From Nocardia alni (lineage in GTDB: Bacteria > Actinomycetota > Actinomycetes > Mycobacteriales > Mycobacteriaceae): 52,896 nucleotides of DNA. The notes under the pieces were generated by a model. The model did not search any database. It had not been told where the DNA came from and saw only the letters and a list, made by a program, of their open reading frames with translations. The stretch is from positions 1 through 52,896 of the forward strand of contig NZ_JAGPOX010000064.1 of NCBI RefSeq assembly GCF_019038435.1, written 5' to 3'. Below are positions 8,859-16,072 of the stretch, one piece after another. Each line of letters opens with the position of its first letter. Within the stretch, counting starts at the first letter, position 1. A program made the position numbers and the translations under genes.

Positions 8859-10384
8859 CGCGGAACCTCCGTCCCGGACGGCCCCGTGTACGGACGCGTC
8901 GGCGGGGGCGCGGACCCGGCCGCGGACTGCTCGACGGTGCTGTTGACCGTCTGAATCCCCTTGGCCGCCAACCCCACACCCGCCGCAGCAGCGGCACCGA
9001 CCGGACCACCCGCCTTCCCGGCCATAGCTACCGCGCCATTCGCGCCGCCGCTCCCCCCGGATGCAGCACGCGGCGCAGCCGAGACCGGGCCGGGGGAGCT
9101 GCCGCCGCTGTGGCCGGTGGCCGTGGTCGCGATGCTGCCCGCTCCGGCTTTCGCGCTGGAAGCGCCGCTGCCGCGCACCGAACCGGACATCGAGACTCCG
9201 GCGGCCACCGCGGTCGCGGCTCCGGCCGCTGCCGCAGCGCCGGACCCGCCGCCCAGTCCGGCGATCGGGGACACCAGCCGCATCAACGCGGGCAAGGTCA
9301 GCCCGGCCGAGCACACCAGCACCAGGCCGACCAGCGCCCGCTGCGCGGACTCCGCATCGACCTTCGCGCCACTACTGGCGCTCAAGGCGGTCTGTCCGAT
9401 GGTGGTGAACGCGATCAGATACACCAGCGCGGCAAGGGGTTTGTAGAGCAGGAAGGCGACCGACCAGCCGATCAGCCGGTCGTACAGGCTGCGTCCGGAG
9501 GTGGTGGCCGAGCTGGCGGCGGCCAGCGGCAGCACCCCGGCCACGACCACCAGCAGGCCCTGGCGCACCACCGCGAGCACGACCTGCGCGAGTGCGCCCA
9601 GGATGCCCACGCAGGCCAGCAGCAGCACCAGGCCGGGGGAGAACACCGACAGCCCGGCGGTTTCGGCCAGGGCTTTGGCGGCGGTCTTCGGGTCACCGCC
9701 GGTGGCGTCGTCGAGTATCCAGTTCGCCAGCGCGTCCGAGGCGTGGGTGCCCGCGACCAGGACCGCGGTCCACATGGTGGAGGCGAAGATCGTGCGCGCG
9801 AGCACCTTGAATGTGTCGTGCGCGGCCTCGGCCATGGCGTGACGGCGTGCTTGGGCCAGCCGGACCCCGCACACGAGCACGCTGGCGGCCAGCAGGTACC
9901 ACTGCAACTGATAGGTGTACTCGGCGATCTTGGTGAACAGGTCCGGGCTGTCGGTGATCGCTGTGGGCAATCTGGCCCAGAACGACAGCGACAACACGAT
10001 CGCCTGTGACAACCCGGAGACCAGCGATTGCACCGCCTTGCCAAACGCGGTGCCCCAGGCCGCATCCGCCACCGACGAGGCCGCCTTGCCCGGATGGGTG
10101 GCCACGTTCGCGCCCTTACACGCCCCGGCCACCACATTGCCCAAATTCAACGGCGTCCCGGAGATCCCGACACCCGAGAGCGCATCGTGCGCGGAGTTAC
10201 ACATCCGATCGAACCCGTACGAACCCCCGGACGACGGGGCAGTGCTGGCAGGGTCCGCCGCAGCCGGCCCGGCAGCCGCCACACCGACCAGCGCCGCGCA
10301 CACCGCCACAACCACGGCATGGATAATGTTCCTGTACAGCGGATTTCGTGCCATTCGCCGTGGTAGTGCGGTGATGGCTACCAT
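8855..10384 (-). CDS. VirB6/TrbL-like polytopic channel protein
   Basis: 509 aa from the ATG at 10384, which overlaps the end of the upstream gene; a longer in-frame extension is a shadow. A signal-like hydrophobic N-terminus (AVVVAVCAALVGVAAAGPAAA) precedes an exported Cys-containing region. Six or more membrane helices follow (residues about 100-380), including VLLLACVGILGALAQVVLAVV and LPLAAASSATTSGRSLYDRLIGW. The last 120 residues are a Gly/Ser/Ala-rich tail. This layout matches the VirB6/TrbL superfamily, which forms the inner-membrane DNA pore. It lies next to the anchored accessory protein and upstream of the ATPase genes. Confidence 0.82.
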   Translation of the reverse strand: MVAITALPRRMARNPLYRNIIHAVVVAVCAALVGVAAAGPAAADPASTAPSSGGSYGFDRMCNSAHDALSGVGISGTPLNLGNVVAGACKGANVATHPGKAASSVADAAWGTAFGKAVQSLVSGLSQAIVLSLSFWARLPTAITDSPDLFTKIAEYTYQLQWYLLAASVLVCGVRLAQARRHAMAEAAHDTFKVLARTIFASTMWTAVLVAGTHASDALANWILDDATGGDPKTAAKALAETAGLSVFSPGLVLLLACVGILGALAQVVLAVVRQGLLVVVAGVLPLAAASSATTSGRSLYDRLIGWSVAFLLYKPLAALVYLIAFTTIGQTALSASSGAKVDAESAQRALVGLVLVCSAGLTLPALMRLVSPIAGLGGGSGAAAAAGAATAVAAGVSMSGSVRGSGASSAKAGAGSIATTATGHSGGSSPGPVSAAPRAASGGSGGANGAVAMAGKAGGPVGAAAAAGVGLAAKGIQTVNSTVEQSAAGSAPPPTRPYTGPSGTEVPR

Positions 10385-11244
10385 GCGGTCCACCCCCCGG
10401 TCAGGGAGGACTCCACATGCTGGGGTGGTGTCGCGCCGGGTGGGGGTTGCAGCCGCCAGTCCCCGCCGTCCCACACCATCACAATCTGTGTGGCCGTCCA
10501 CGCCGGTGTCCCGTCCTCGTCTGCGGTGCGGGTGGCGATCTCCAGGACGGCCATATCGTCGGCGTAGCTGTCGACCCGGAACGCGTCCGGTGCCACGAGA
10601 TACCGAGTGACGTTCTGCGGCAACAGGGTCGGAATCCGTCCCGCTGCCTTGTCGGCGTCGAACGCCGACAGCGCGCCGGGGGCGTTCTCGAGCAGGCGGG
10701 TGTGCACGGCGCGGTCGCCGGGGCGGGCGTTGAGCTGATAGGCGGCGTAGACGCCCGCGAGCGCGGCTCCCTGCGGGGTGTGCGACCACCCGGCCGCTAC
10801 TCCGTCGGTGAGGCGGGTCGGGCCATCGGAGATCGAGAACGGCACCGAGGCTCCCGCCACCTGCTGCCAGCCACCCTGCTGCGGCAGTACCGGCGCGGCC
10901 GTCAGCCATCCCGGATCAGCCGGGCTGTGCTGTGGCGCGGTCTGCGGCAACGGCTGCCCGGCCGGGTTGCGGGGCACGTTCACCCGCCGACCGAACACAT
11001 CGGTGACCGGCACAGCGAAACCCGTTGCCGTGGAATCCCTCCCACCCGCATCGGGGGTCGTACCCGCCACGCCCGATGCGGCTCGGTGCGGGCTGGCGTG
11101 CCGTACCGCGACGGCGGCTACGGCACCCACGGCGATCAGCGCGACCACGATCAGCGCGGCGATCAACCCGGCCTGCCCGCCGCGCCGCTTGCTGCCTGCC
11201 GTGTCCTGTTCGCTGCCGGTGGGCTCGGTGTCCGCGGCGCTCAT
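10378..11244 (-). CDS. Membrane-anchored T4SS protein, VirB8/TcpC-like fold suspected
   Basis: 288 aa from the ATG at 11244 (ATGA with the upstream lipoprotein). A cytoplasmic tail of about 25 residues, one membrane helix (LIAALIVVALIAVGAVAAVAV) and an external domain are visible. The domain has SHTPQGAALAGVYAAYQL and ends MVWDGGDWRLQPP. The same two motifs occur in the lipoprotein encoded immediately upstream, so the two are paralogues. One helix plus an external domain carrying a terminal W-D-G-D-W-R-L strand fits an NTF2-like VirB8/TcpC module, but this is inference from architecture. Confidence 0.7.
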   Translation of the reverse strand: MSAADTEPTGSEQDTAGSKRRGGQAGLIAALIVVALIAVGAVAAVAVRHASPHRAASGVAGTTPDAGGRDSTATGFAVPVTDVFGRRVNVPRNPAGQPLPQTAPQHSPADPGWLTAAPVLPQQGGWQQVAGASVPFSISDGPTRLTDGVAAGWSHTPQGAALAGVYAAYQLNARPGDRAVHTRLLENAPGALSAFDADKAAGRIPTLLPQNVTRYLVAPDAFRVDSYADDMAVLEIATRTADEDGTPAWTATQIVMVWDGGDWRLQPPPGATPPQHVESSLTGGWTAW

Positions 11245-11876
11245 CGCGCGCCCTCCAGCCGGACCAGGCCCGTGGTCGGCACGCCGCGGATCGCGGTGAC
11301 CGTGGGCGTGGTGCTGGCGGGGTCCGGCAGGGACAGCCGCCAGTCCCCGCCGGACCAGATCACTCCGATCGCGGTCGCGGCCAGGCTCTTGTCCGGATAC
11401 ACGCTGTACGCGGTGACCGACGCCTTGTCGGGCTGGTAGCTGGTGATCCGGTACCCGATGATCCGGGGTGCGAGGGCGGGGTTCGCCGGTCCGCTGATTC
11501 TCAGCCGTGCCCGCGCGAGCTTCCAGGCATCCGCGCCCGGACTCGAGGCGACCTCGGCCGCCGCGATCGGTCCCCAACTGCTGTTGTCCGCGGTCGAGAT
11601 CCGCACCGTGTGGTCGAGCGCGGCCAACGCGGCACCCTGCGGGGTCTGGGCGTAGCCGGTGTCGGTCACACCGGTGGACGCCGGGCCGTCGTCACCGGCC
11701 GGGATCGCGATCCCGGCGAAGGTGTCCCAGTGCAATCCCGCCGGGACACGCGTCAGATCCGCACCGACGCTCGGATGTGCGCTGTGCGTCCCGCATCCGG
11801 CCAGCGCGCCCGCTACCGCGATCCCGGCGGCCAAGGCCAGGGCAGCCCGTGTCCGGGCATGCGAAAGTAAACCCAT
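11241..11876 (-). CDS. Lipoprotein paralogue of the downstream T4SS protein
   Basis: 211 aa. The signal peptide ends in a lipobox (IAVAGALAGC, Cys about 28). The mature part carries AQTPQGAALAALDHTVRI and GVIWSGGDWRLSLP, matching the next gene's TPQGAALAGVYAAYQL and VMVWDGGDWRLQPP. The pair looks like an old tandem duplication in which one copy kept a membrane helix and the other a lipid anchor. GGAGGCCT lies just upstream of the ATG as a plausible ribosome site. It probably contributes to the extracytoplasmic part of the conjugation channel. Confidence 0.72.
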   Translation of the reverse strand: MGLLSHARTRAALALAAGIAVAGALAGCGTHSAHPSVGADLTRVPAGLHWDTFAGIAIPAGDDGPASTGVTDTGYAQTPQGAALAALDHTVRISTADNSSWGPIAAAEVASSPGADAWKLARARLRISGPANPALAPRIIGYRITSYQPDKASVTAYSVYPDKSLAATAIGVIWSGGDWRLSLPDPASTTPTVTAIRGVPTTGLVRLEGAR

Positions 11877-11936
11877 GGAGGGCCTCCTGTGAAAAATGTT
11901 GTGGCGCAGGGATAAATGTGCGCCGGGAGAAGGGTG

Positions 11937-12263
11937 CTAGAAGGGTGTCAGGATCGCGGTCGCGACGGCGGCGGCGCTGCTGCACACGATGGCGCCGAAC
12001 AGGCTCGCCACGATGCTGTGCGAGGCGTCGGACCAGACCGGCTCGCCGTGGCGGTGTGCGGCCCATAGACGTCCGGCCGCCGCGATCAGCCAAGCCAGGC
12101 AGATCGTCAGCGCGAACCAGGCCGCCCACCCGCACAGCTGGTCCAACGGCCCGGTCACCGACGCGGGCAGGTGCTGGTATCCACCGCCGGTCAGCGCATC
12201 CTGGACCAGCGCGGGCAGTGTCAGCGCGGTGAGGATCGGGGTAGCGATGATCGTGATGTTCAT
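11937..12263 (-). CDS. Small membrane protein of the transfer operon, 108 aa
   Basis: The ATG at 12263 overlaps the stop of the upstream VirB2-like gene (ATGA). Three hydrophobic segments are visible: near the N-terminus (TIIATPILTALTLPALV), in the centre (WAAWFALTICLAWLIAAAG) and at the C-terminus (SIVASLFGAIVCSSAAAVAT). The length and helix pattern resemble the small hydrophobic VirB2/VirB3-type partners that cluster in T4SS operons. No specific family is recognised. Confidence 0.65.
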   Translation of the reverse strand: MNITIIATPILTALTLPALVQDALTGGGYQHLPASVTGPLDQLCGWAAWFALTICLAWLIAAAGRLWAAHRHGEPVWSDASHSIVASLFGAIVCSSAAAVATAILTPF

Positions 12264-12544
12264 GAGGTCAGCACGACAGCGTTCATGATGGACGAGGCGC
12301 TGGTGGCGATGATCCCGCCGATCGCGGCGGCGGCCACGATCTTCGGGGACTCGAGGGTCGAGCCGTTCCACTTCTCCCACCCGAACTTCCCGCCCGCGTA
12401 CACCATGGCCGCGACCCCGGCCAGCATGACGAACCACATCAGGTACCGGACCAGCCGCAAGACTTGCGATGATCCCGGCGGGGCCTCGGGCTGGATGGAA
12501 TCGACCGCCAAGACCGCGGTATGGCAGAGCGTGTGGATGATCAT
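12260..12544 (-). CDS. VirB2-like small two-helix membrane protein
   Basis: 94 aa from the ATG at 12544, overlapping the upstream stop. It holds two membrane helices separated by a short loop: LVRYLMWFVMLAGVAAMVYAG, then FGWEKWNG, then IVAAAAIGGIIATSASSIMN. Small two-helix proteins of this kind are the pilin or pilin-like VirB2 subunits in T4SS operons. A clear homologue lies outside the element at 33908-34207, sharing VYAGG.F.WEKW, SPK and IGGIIATSA. The VirB2 role is inferred from size, topology and location. Confidence 0.68.
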   Translation of the reverse strand: MIIHTLCHTAVLAVDSIQPEAPPGSSQVLRLVRYLMWFVMLAGVAAMVYAGGKFGWEKWNGSTLESPKIVAAAAIGGIIATSASSIMNAVVLTS

Positions 12545-13140
12545 GCTGCTTCTCCAGAGTGTTGATCGAGGAAAGATCCGGTCACGGCGGCGGCGACCGC
12601 GCCGAGTACCTGGTGCCCCAGCTCCCGCACGGCGGCCAGCGGGTCGCTGCCTCGGGTCGGATGAGGGCTTGCCGGTGTCCACACCGGCAGATCCGCGCGT
12701 GGGGTCAGCGGCCAGGCCGATTGCCACCGCATGCGCCAGCGCCCCTCGGGGGGGACGAGTTCATCGATCACCCGCCGGTAGCGGCGGATCTCGGGCGGTA
12801 CCCGGCCGGGACGGTCCGCGCAGGTGATCAACCCCAGCACCTGGCAGCGGCCCGCCTGCCCGCCGTGGTGCTGGCGCAGCAGTTCGTGTGCCCGGCCCAG
12901 CCCGTCCACCGTTTCCCGGGCCACCACCGCTACGAAGGGGGATTCGTTGTCGAACGCGCCGGGCCAGCGGCCCTGTGCGTCGGCGGCCAGCGCCAGGACC
13001 TGTTCCAGGGTGCTCACGCCCGCACCGCCGTGCGCGCCCAGCAACCACACCAACGGAGCCCGCCCGCCGGTGTGAGGGACCGGGCGGTCCCACACCGGCA
13101 ACCAGCGCCCGGACTGCGGCGCGGCGATACTGCCATTCAT
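12541..13140 (-). CDS. DUF6668-like protein with degenerate P-loop
   Basis: 199 aa from the ATG at 13140. Near residue 34 is WLLGAHGGAGVSTL, a MinD/ParA-like P-loop in which the usual signature lysine is missing (GGAGVST instead of GGxGKT). The pattern is what I recall for DUF6668-family proteins of actinobacterial ICEs. The remainder is soluble with a helical C-terminus. The missing lysine suggests that it binds nucleotide poorly or works as a scaffold. It is coupled downstream to the VirB2-like gene by ATGA and upstream by a TGATG overlap. Confidence 0.65.
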   Translation of the reverse strand: MNGSIAAPQSGRWLPVWDRPVPHTGGRAPLVWLLGAHGGAGVSTLEQVLALAADAQGRWPGAFDNESPFVAVVARETVDGLGRAHELLRQHHGGQAGRCQVLGLITCADRPGRVPPEIRRYRRVIDELVPPEGRWRMRWQSAWPLTPRADLPVWTPASPHPTRGSDPLAAVRELGHQVLGAVAAAVTGSFLDQHSGEAA

Positions 13141-13340
13141 CACGCGGCATCCTGTCTGGGCACACTGTGCAGGCGCGGGCGAGAGGATCCCCGCTGTTGT
13201 TCGCCGATGACGCTCGCCCACGCGCCGACCCGGCGCGCCGCGCTCACGAAATCCTCGACCTCGCCAGGAGGCAGGTTGTAGATCAGGTGCGCGCCGCCGG
13301 GATACCAGACGTGCACGGATATCGTTGTCGTAGAGGACAT
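13140..13340 (-). CDS. Small ICE protein, 66 aa
   Basis: The start at 13340 (MSSTTTISVHVW) is preferred over an ATG 30 bases upstream because GGAG stands 8 nt before it. A short beta-like N-terminal half (ISVHVWYPGGAHLIYNLP) precedes a helix (GEVEDFVSAARRVGAWASVIG) and a basic tail. No family is recognised. Its stop overlaps the DUF6668-like start, which supports it as a real operon member. Confidence 0.6.
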   Translation of the reverse strand: MSSTTTISVHVWYPGGAHLIYNLPPGEVEDFVSAARRVGAWASVIGEQQRGSSRPRLHSVPRQDAA

Positions 13341-13410
13341 TACGGATACTCCAAGAGATGAATTGGGCACAGCTCCGCCACGAGAGGGGTATGCCCGGGT
13401 GTCAGGGGGT

Positions 13411-14139
13411 TCAGGAATCGGCGGCGTGGATACCGGTGATCCGCACGCCGCTGCCGTCTTGGGCGGTGGTGGTGATCAGCTGGGTGAAGCTGTGCACCGC
13501 ACCGCCCGCCGCGTTCTCGCTGATCGTTACCAGGTAGCGGCCGGGGGTCTGCGGCATGATCACCACGCACGCCGTCGTGCCCGGCGTAATCGTGCTGATT
13601 CCGGCGTCGATCGTGTCCGCGGACGGCACGTCCGCGTCCGTGGTCGTCACCGCCCGCGCGGCCGTGCCCGACCGCGCCGTGTAATACGCGTGCTCGAACG
13701 CCAAGATCGCATCCGGGCCATCAGCCAGTGACCCGGTACCGTTGCCGCGGACCAGATTCGGGCTGCGAACCGGATCACAGCCCAGCCCACCACCCAACGT
13801 GACATCACGCTGGACAGGGGACACGGTGGTGCTGCGTGGCGAGGCCGCCGGGCCGGTGACCGCCGGATGGCTCCACCCCGGCCACCACCAGGCGCACCCG
13901 CCGACCGCCGCCGCCAGGGCCAGACTCGCCCCGGCCAGTGCCGCGTGCCGCCGCACCGCCGCCGACAACGACGGCGCGCGCCCGCCACGTCCGATCCGGC
14001 CGATACCAGTTGCCGCCGAACCGATCTCCGCGCGCGCAGACCTCTCCTCGGCCTGGTCGTCCGATCCGCTGACAGAGGGCGGCAGCGGCGGGAGCCAATC
14101 GCGCCAATGCTCGTTCTCGCCGCTGTTGCGTGTGGACAA
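13411..14139 (-). CDS. Membrane-anchored ICE protein, TTG start
   Basis: 242 aa. The start is a TTG at 14139 placed 8 nt after AAGGAGG, a near-perfect ribosome site; an in-frame GTG lies inside that site. A cytoplasmic N-terminus of about 60 residues leads to a membrane helix (AALAGASLALAAAVGGCAWWW). The external domain has LGCDPVRSPNLVRGNGTGSLADGPDAILAFEHAYYTARSG, given here only as the region about residues 115-155. The C-terminal part looks like a small alpha/beta fold, as in other transfer-operon accessory proteins. No named family is recognised. Confidence 0.66.
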   Translation of the reverse strand: MSTRNSGENEHWRDWLPPLPPSVSGSDDQAEERSARAEIGSAATGIGRIGRGGRAPSLSAAVRRHAALAGASLALAAAVGGCAWWWPGWSHPAVTGPAASPRSTTVSPVQRDVTLGGGLGCDPVRSPNLVRGNGTGSLADGPDAILAFEHAYYTARSGTAARAVTTTDADVPSADTIDAGISTITPGTTACVVIMPQTPGRYLVTISENAAGGAVHSFTQLITTTAQDGSGVRITGIHAADS

Positions 14140-14245
14140 TATTCTCACCTCCTTCGATAACTGTTCTCGCAGTCGGGATTCCGGGGTGGTGGCGCGCACC
14201 GCGCTCTCACACGGGTGCGCCACCACCCCACCGGAGATACCGGTG

Positions 14246-15196
14246 TCAGGAGCCGGCGCCGACGGCTCCGCCGATCGCTGCGCCGACCAGGCCGCCGACG
14301 GCGGCCCCGGCTGCGCCGGTGACCGCGCCACCGGCCAGGGCTCCCAGGCCCGCTCCGGCCACACCGCCGATGATCGCGCCCGCGCCGATCGCGGTACCGA
14401 CCGTTCCTCCGGCAACAATCGGGATCGCCGCCACCGCGGGAATCGCGGCCACACCACCGGTCGCCAGCGCAGCGCCGACCCCGGCCGCGCCGCCGGTGAT
14501 CAGCGCGCCACCAACACCGACCGCCGCGCCCGCGACCGCACCGACTCCCGCCCCGACCACGGCTCCGGCCGCGCCACCGGCCACCGCGCCCGGCACCGCC
14601 GCCGCGACACCACCGATCGCGGCCCCGGCGACCGCGCCCGCGACCGTCCCGGCCGCGACCCGGTCCGAGCGCCGCCGGGGCACCCCGACCGCGTTCCACC
14701 CATCAGCGATATGCGCTTCGGTCACGGCCGCATCGGAATTGATGCGATCAGCGATCGGGTGGGGCAACCAGTGCGGCCGGGGCGCGGCGAGGCTGCCCAC
14801 CCGCACCGTGTCCGGTGCAGGACGGATCGGCAGCACCGGAGCCACCCGCCGCGGAGCGTGCAACTGCGACGGGGCGACCACCGGGGCGGGAGTGTCCGGA
14901 TCGGGGTCCGCACGCGTCTCGTACGGCTGCGCCTGCGTCGGGCCTTCCACCCCCGCATCCCCGTCATCACCGTTCATCACCGGAGCCGCAGGGGCGGGCG
15001 GTGCCGGGGCCGGGGACGTCACCCCGGCCTGCCCGCCACCGGACTGTCCGGCTGTGACTCCGGCCTGCCCGCCCGTGGCGGCCGTCGCCGGGGCGAGGGA
15101 ACCACACACGATCGCCGCGCTGACCGGTACTGCGGCTATCGCGAGCAGCCAGGGACGGCTGCGCCTGCCAGGGGTGTGTATTACTGCTGATCTCAA
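14246..15196 (-). CDS. Secreted Gly/Ala-zipper protein, paralogue 1
   Basis: 316 aa from a TTG at 15196. GAGAGG lies 12 nt upstream, exactly the spacing seen for its paralogue next door, which supports the unusual start over an upstream GTG. A signal peptide ends near SLAPATAA. A Pro/Gly-rich linker leads to VRVGSLAAPRPHWLPHPIAD and GVPRRRSDRV. The last 130 residues are almost pure Gly/Ala/Val with GxxxG periodicity. Such zipper regions pack as membrane hairpins or aggregate. Function is unknown; an exported membrane-inserting factor acting during mating is my inference. Confidence 0.65.
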   Translation of the reverse strand: MRSAVIHTPGRRSRPWLLAIAAVPVSAAIVCGSLAPATAATGGQAGVTAGQSGGGQAGVTSPAPAPPAPAAPVMNGDDGDAGVEGPTQAQPYETRADPDPDTPAPVVAPSQLHAPRRVAPVLPIRPAPDTVRVGSLAAPRPHWLPHPIADRINSDAAVTEAHIADGWNAVGVPRRRSDRVAAGTVAGAVAGAAIGGVAAAVPGAVAGGAAGAVVGAGVGAVAGAAVGVGGALITGGAAGVGAALATGGVAAIPAVAAIPIVAGGTVGTAIGAGAIIGGVAGAGLGALAGGAVTGAAGAAVGGLVGAAIGGAVGAGS

Positions 15197-15308
15197 CGCT
15201 TTTCGTGTCCTCTCGTACTGAACAAATGGGGAGTCCTGGCACACAGCCGTTCAGCTCCCGGCTCACGACCGGGCCTGGTCTCCGTTCCGGGGGCGTATGG
15301 GGGTGGGG

Positions 15309-15962
15309 TTACGCCCCCAGGGCGCCGACTTCCGCGCCCACAGCGGCACCGGACACCGCGCCCGCGCCCGCGCCGATCGCGGACCAGGCCGCCGCCCCGA
15401 CGCCCGCGCCGATCACGCCGCCGATGATCGCTCCGGGCACCGTGCCCGCACCGAGCGTGGTCACCGCGCCGACCGCGCCACCGATCGCAGCGCCGATCGC
15501 CGCGCCCGCGACACCGCCACCCACCGCTCCGCCCACACCGCCCGCGATCGCGCCCGCCGCACCGGCCAGAGCCCCGCCGCCCACCGCGCCGAGCACCATC
15601 CGATCAACCCCCCGCGGTACCCCTGCCACATCGAACGCATTCCGGAACGGGCTCGTCGCCGCGTCCGTGAACTCGTTGACCTGCACAGCCGTGGCCCGAG
15701 GCATCCATTCCGGTCGCGGACCGCGCAGCAGCCCGCCTACCCCGACCGTGTCCGTTCCCCGGCGCGACACGTCGAACGGCACCGTGCGCGCCACCGGGCG
15801 CACCGCGTCTGTACGATCCGGCACCTCAACGATCCGGGCGTCCGACCCAGCGGTGATCGCGGCCGTGTGCATGCCCGCGAGATCCCCGCTGGGCGCTGCG
15901 GCCATCGCCGGTGCGGCCACCAGCCACCCCTGACTGGTCCGGGTTTTGTTCGTGTTAACCAT
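15309..15962 (-). CDS. Gly/Ala-zipper protein, paralogue 2
   Basis: 217 aa with an ATG start preceded by GAGAGG at 12 nt. The middle carries VGVGGLLRGPRPEWMP and GVPRGVDRM, the counterparts of motifs in paralogue 1. A C-terminal Gly/Ala zipper of about 100 residues follows (GGAVGGGVAGAAIGAAIGG and similar). The N-terminus has only a weak hydrophobic patch (GWLVAAPAMAAAPSG), so classical secretion is doubtful. The gene lies immediately after the cutinase gene in the operon. Duplication and divergence of the pair suggest two interacting subunits. No experimental role is known to me. Confidence 0.65.
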   Translation of the reverse strand: MVNTNKTRTSQGWLVAAPAMAAAPSGDLAGMHTAAITAGSDARIVEVPDRTDAVRPVARTVPFDVSRRGTDTVGVGGLLRGPRPEWMPRATAVQVNEFTDAATSPFRNAFDVAGVPRGVDRMVLGAVGGGALAGAAGAIAGGVGGAVGGGVAGAAIGAAIGGAVGAVTTLGAGTVPGAIIGGVIGAGVGAAAWSAIGAGAGAVSGAAVGAEVGALGA

Positions 15963-16072
15963 CTTTCGACATTTCCTCTCGATTTTTCAACGCCCACATC
16001 AGGGCCGTTTCGGTGTGAATACCGCCTCGATCACCAGGGACAGGCGGATGCGTGATGCTGCCGACACGTCGG

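Noticed and set aside
14260..14640. Short-period GC repeats as a possible DNA repeat element
   Set aside because: They result from Gly/Ala codons of the zipper domain, not from exact DNA repetition.
13742..15221. Long plus-strand frames opposite the zipper-protein genes
   Set aside because: Pro/Ala/Arg-rich mirror images of Gly/Ala codons; the minus strand has ribosome sites and paralogy.
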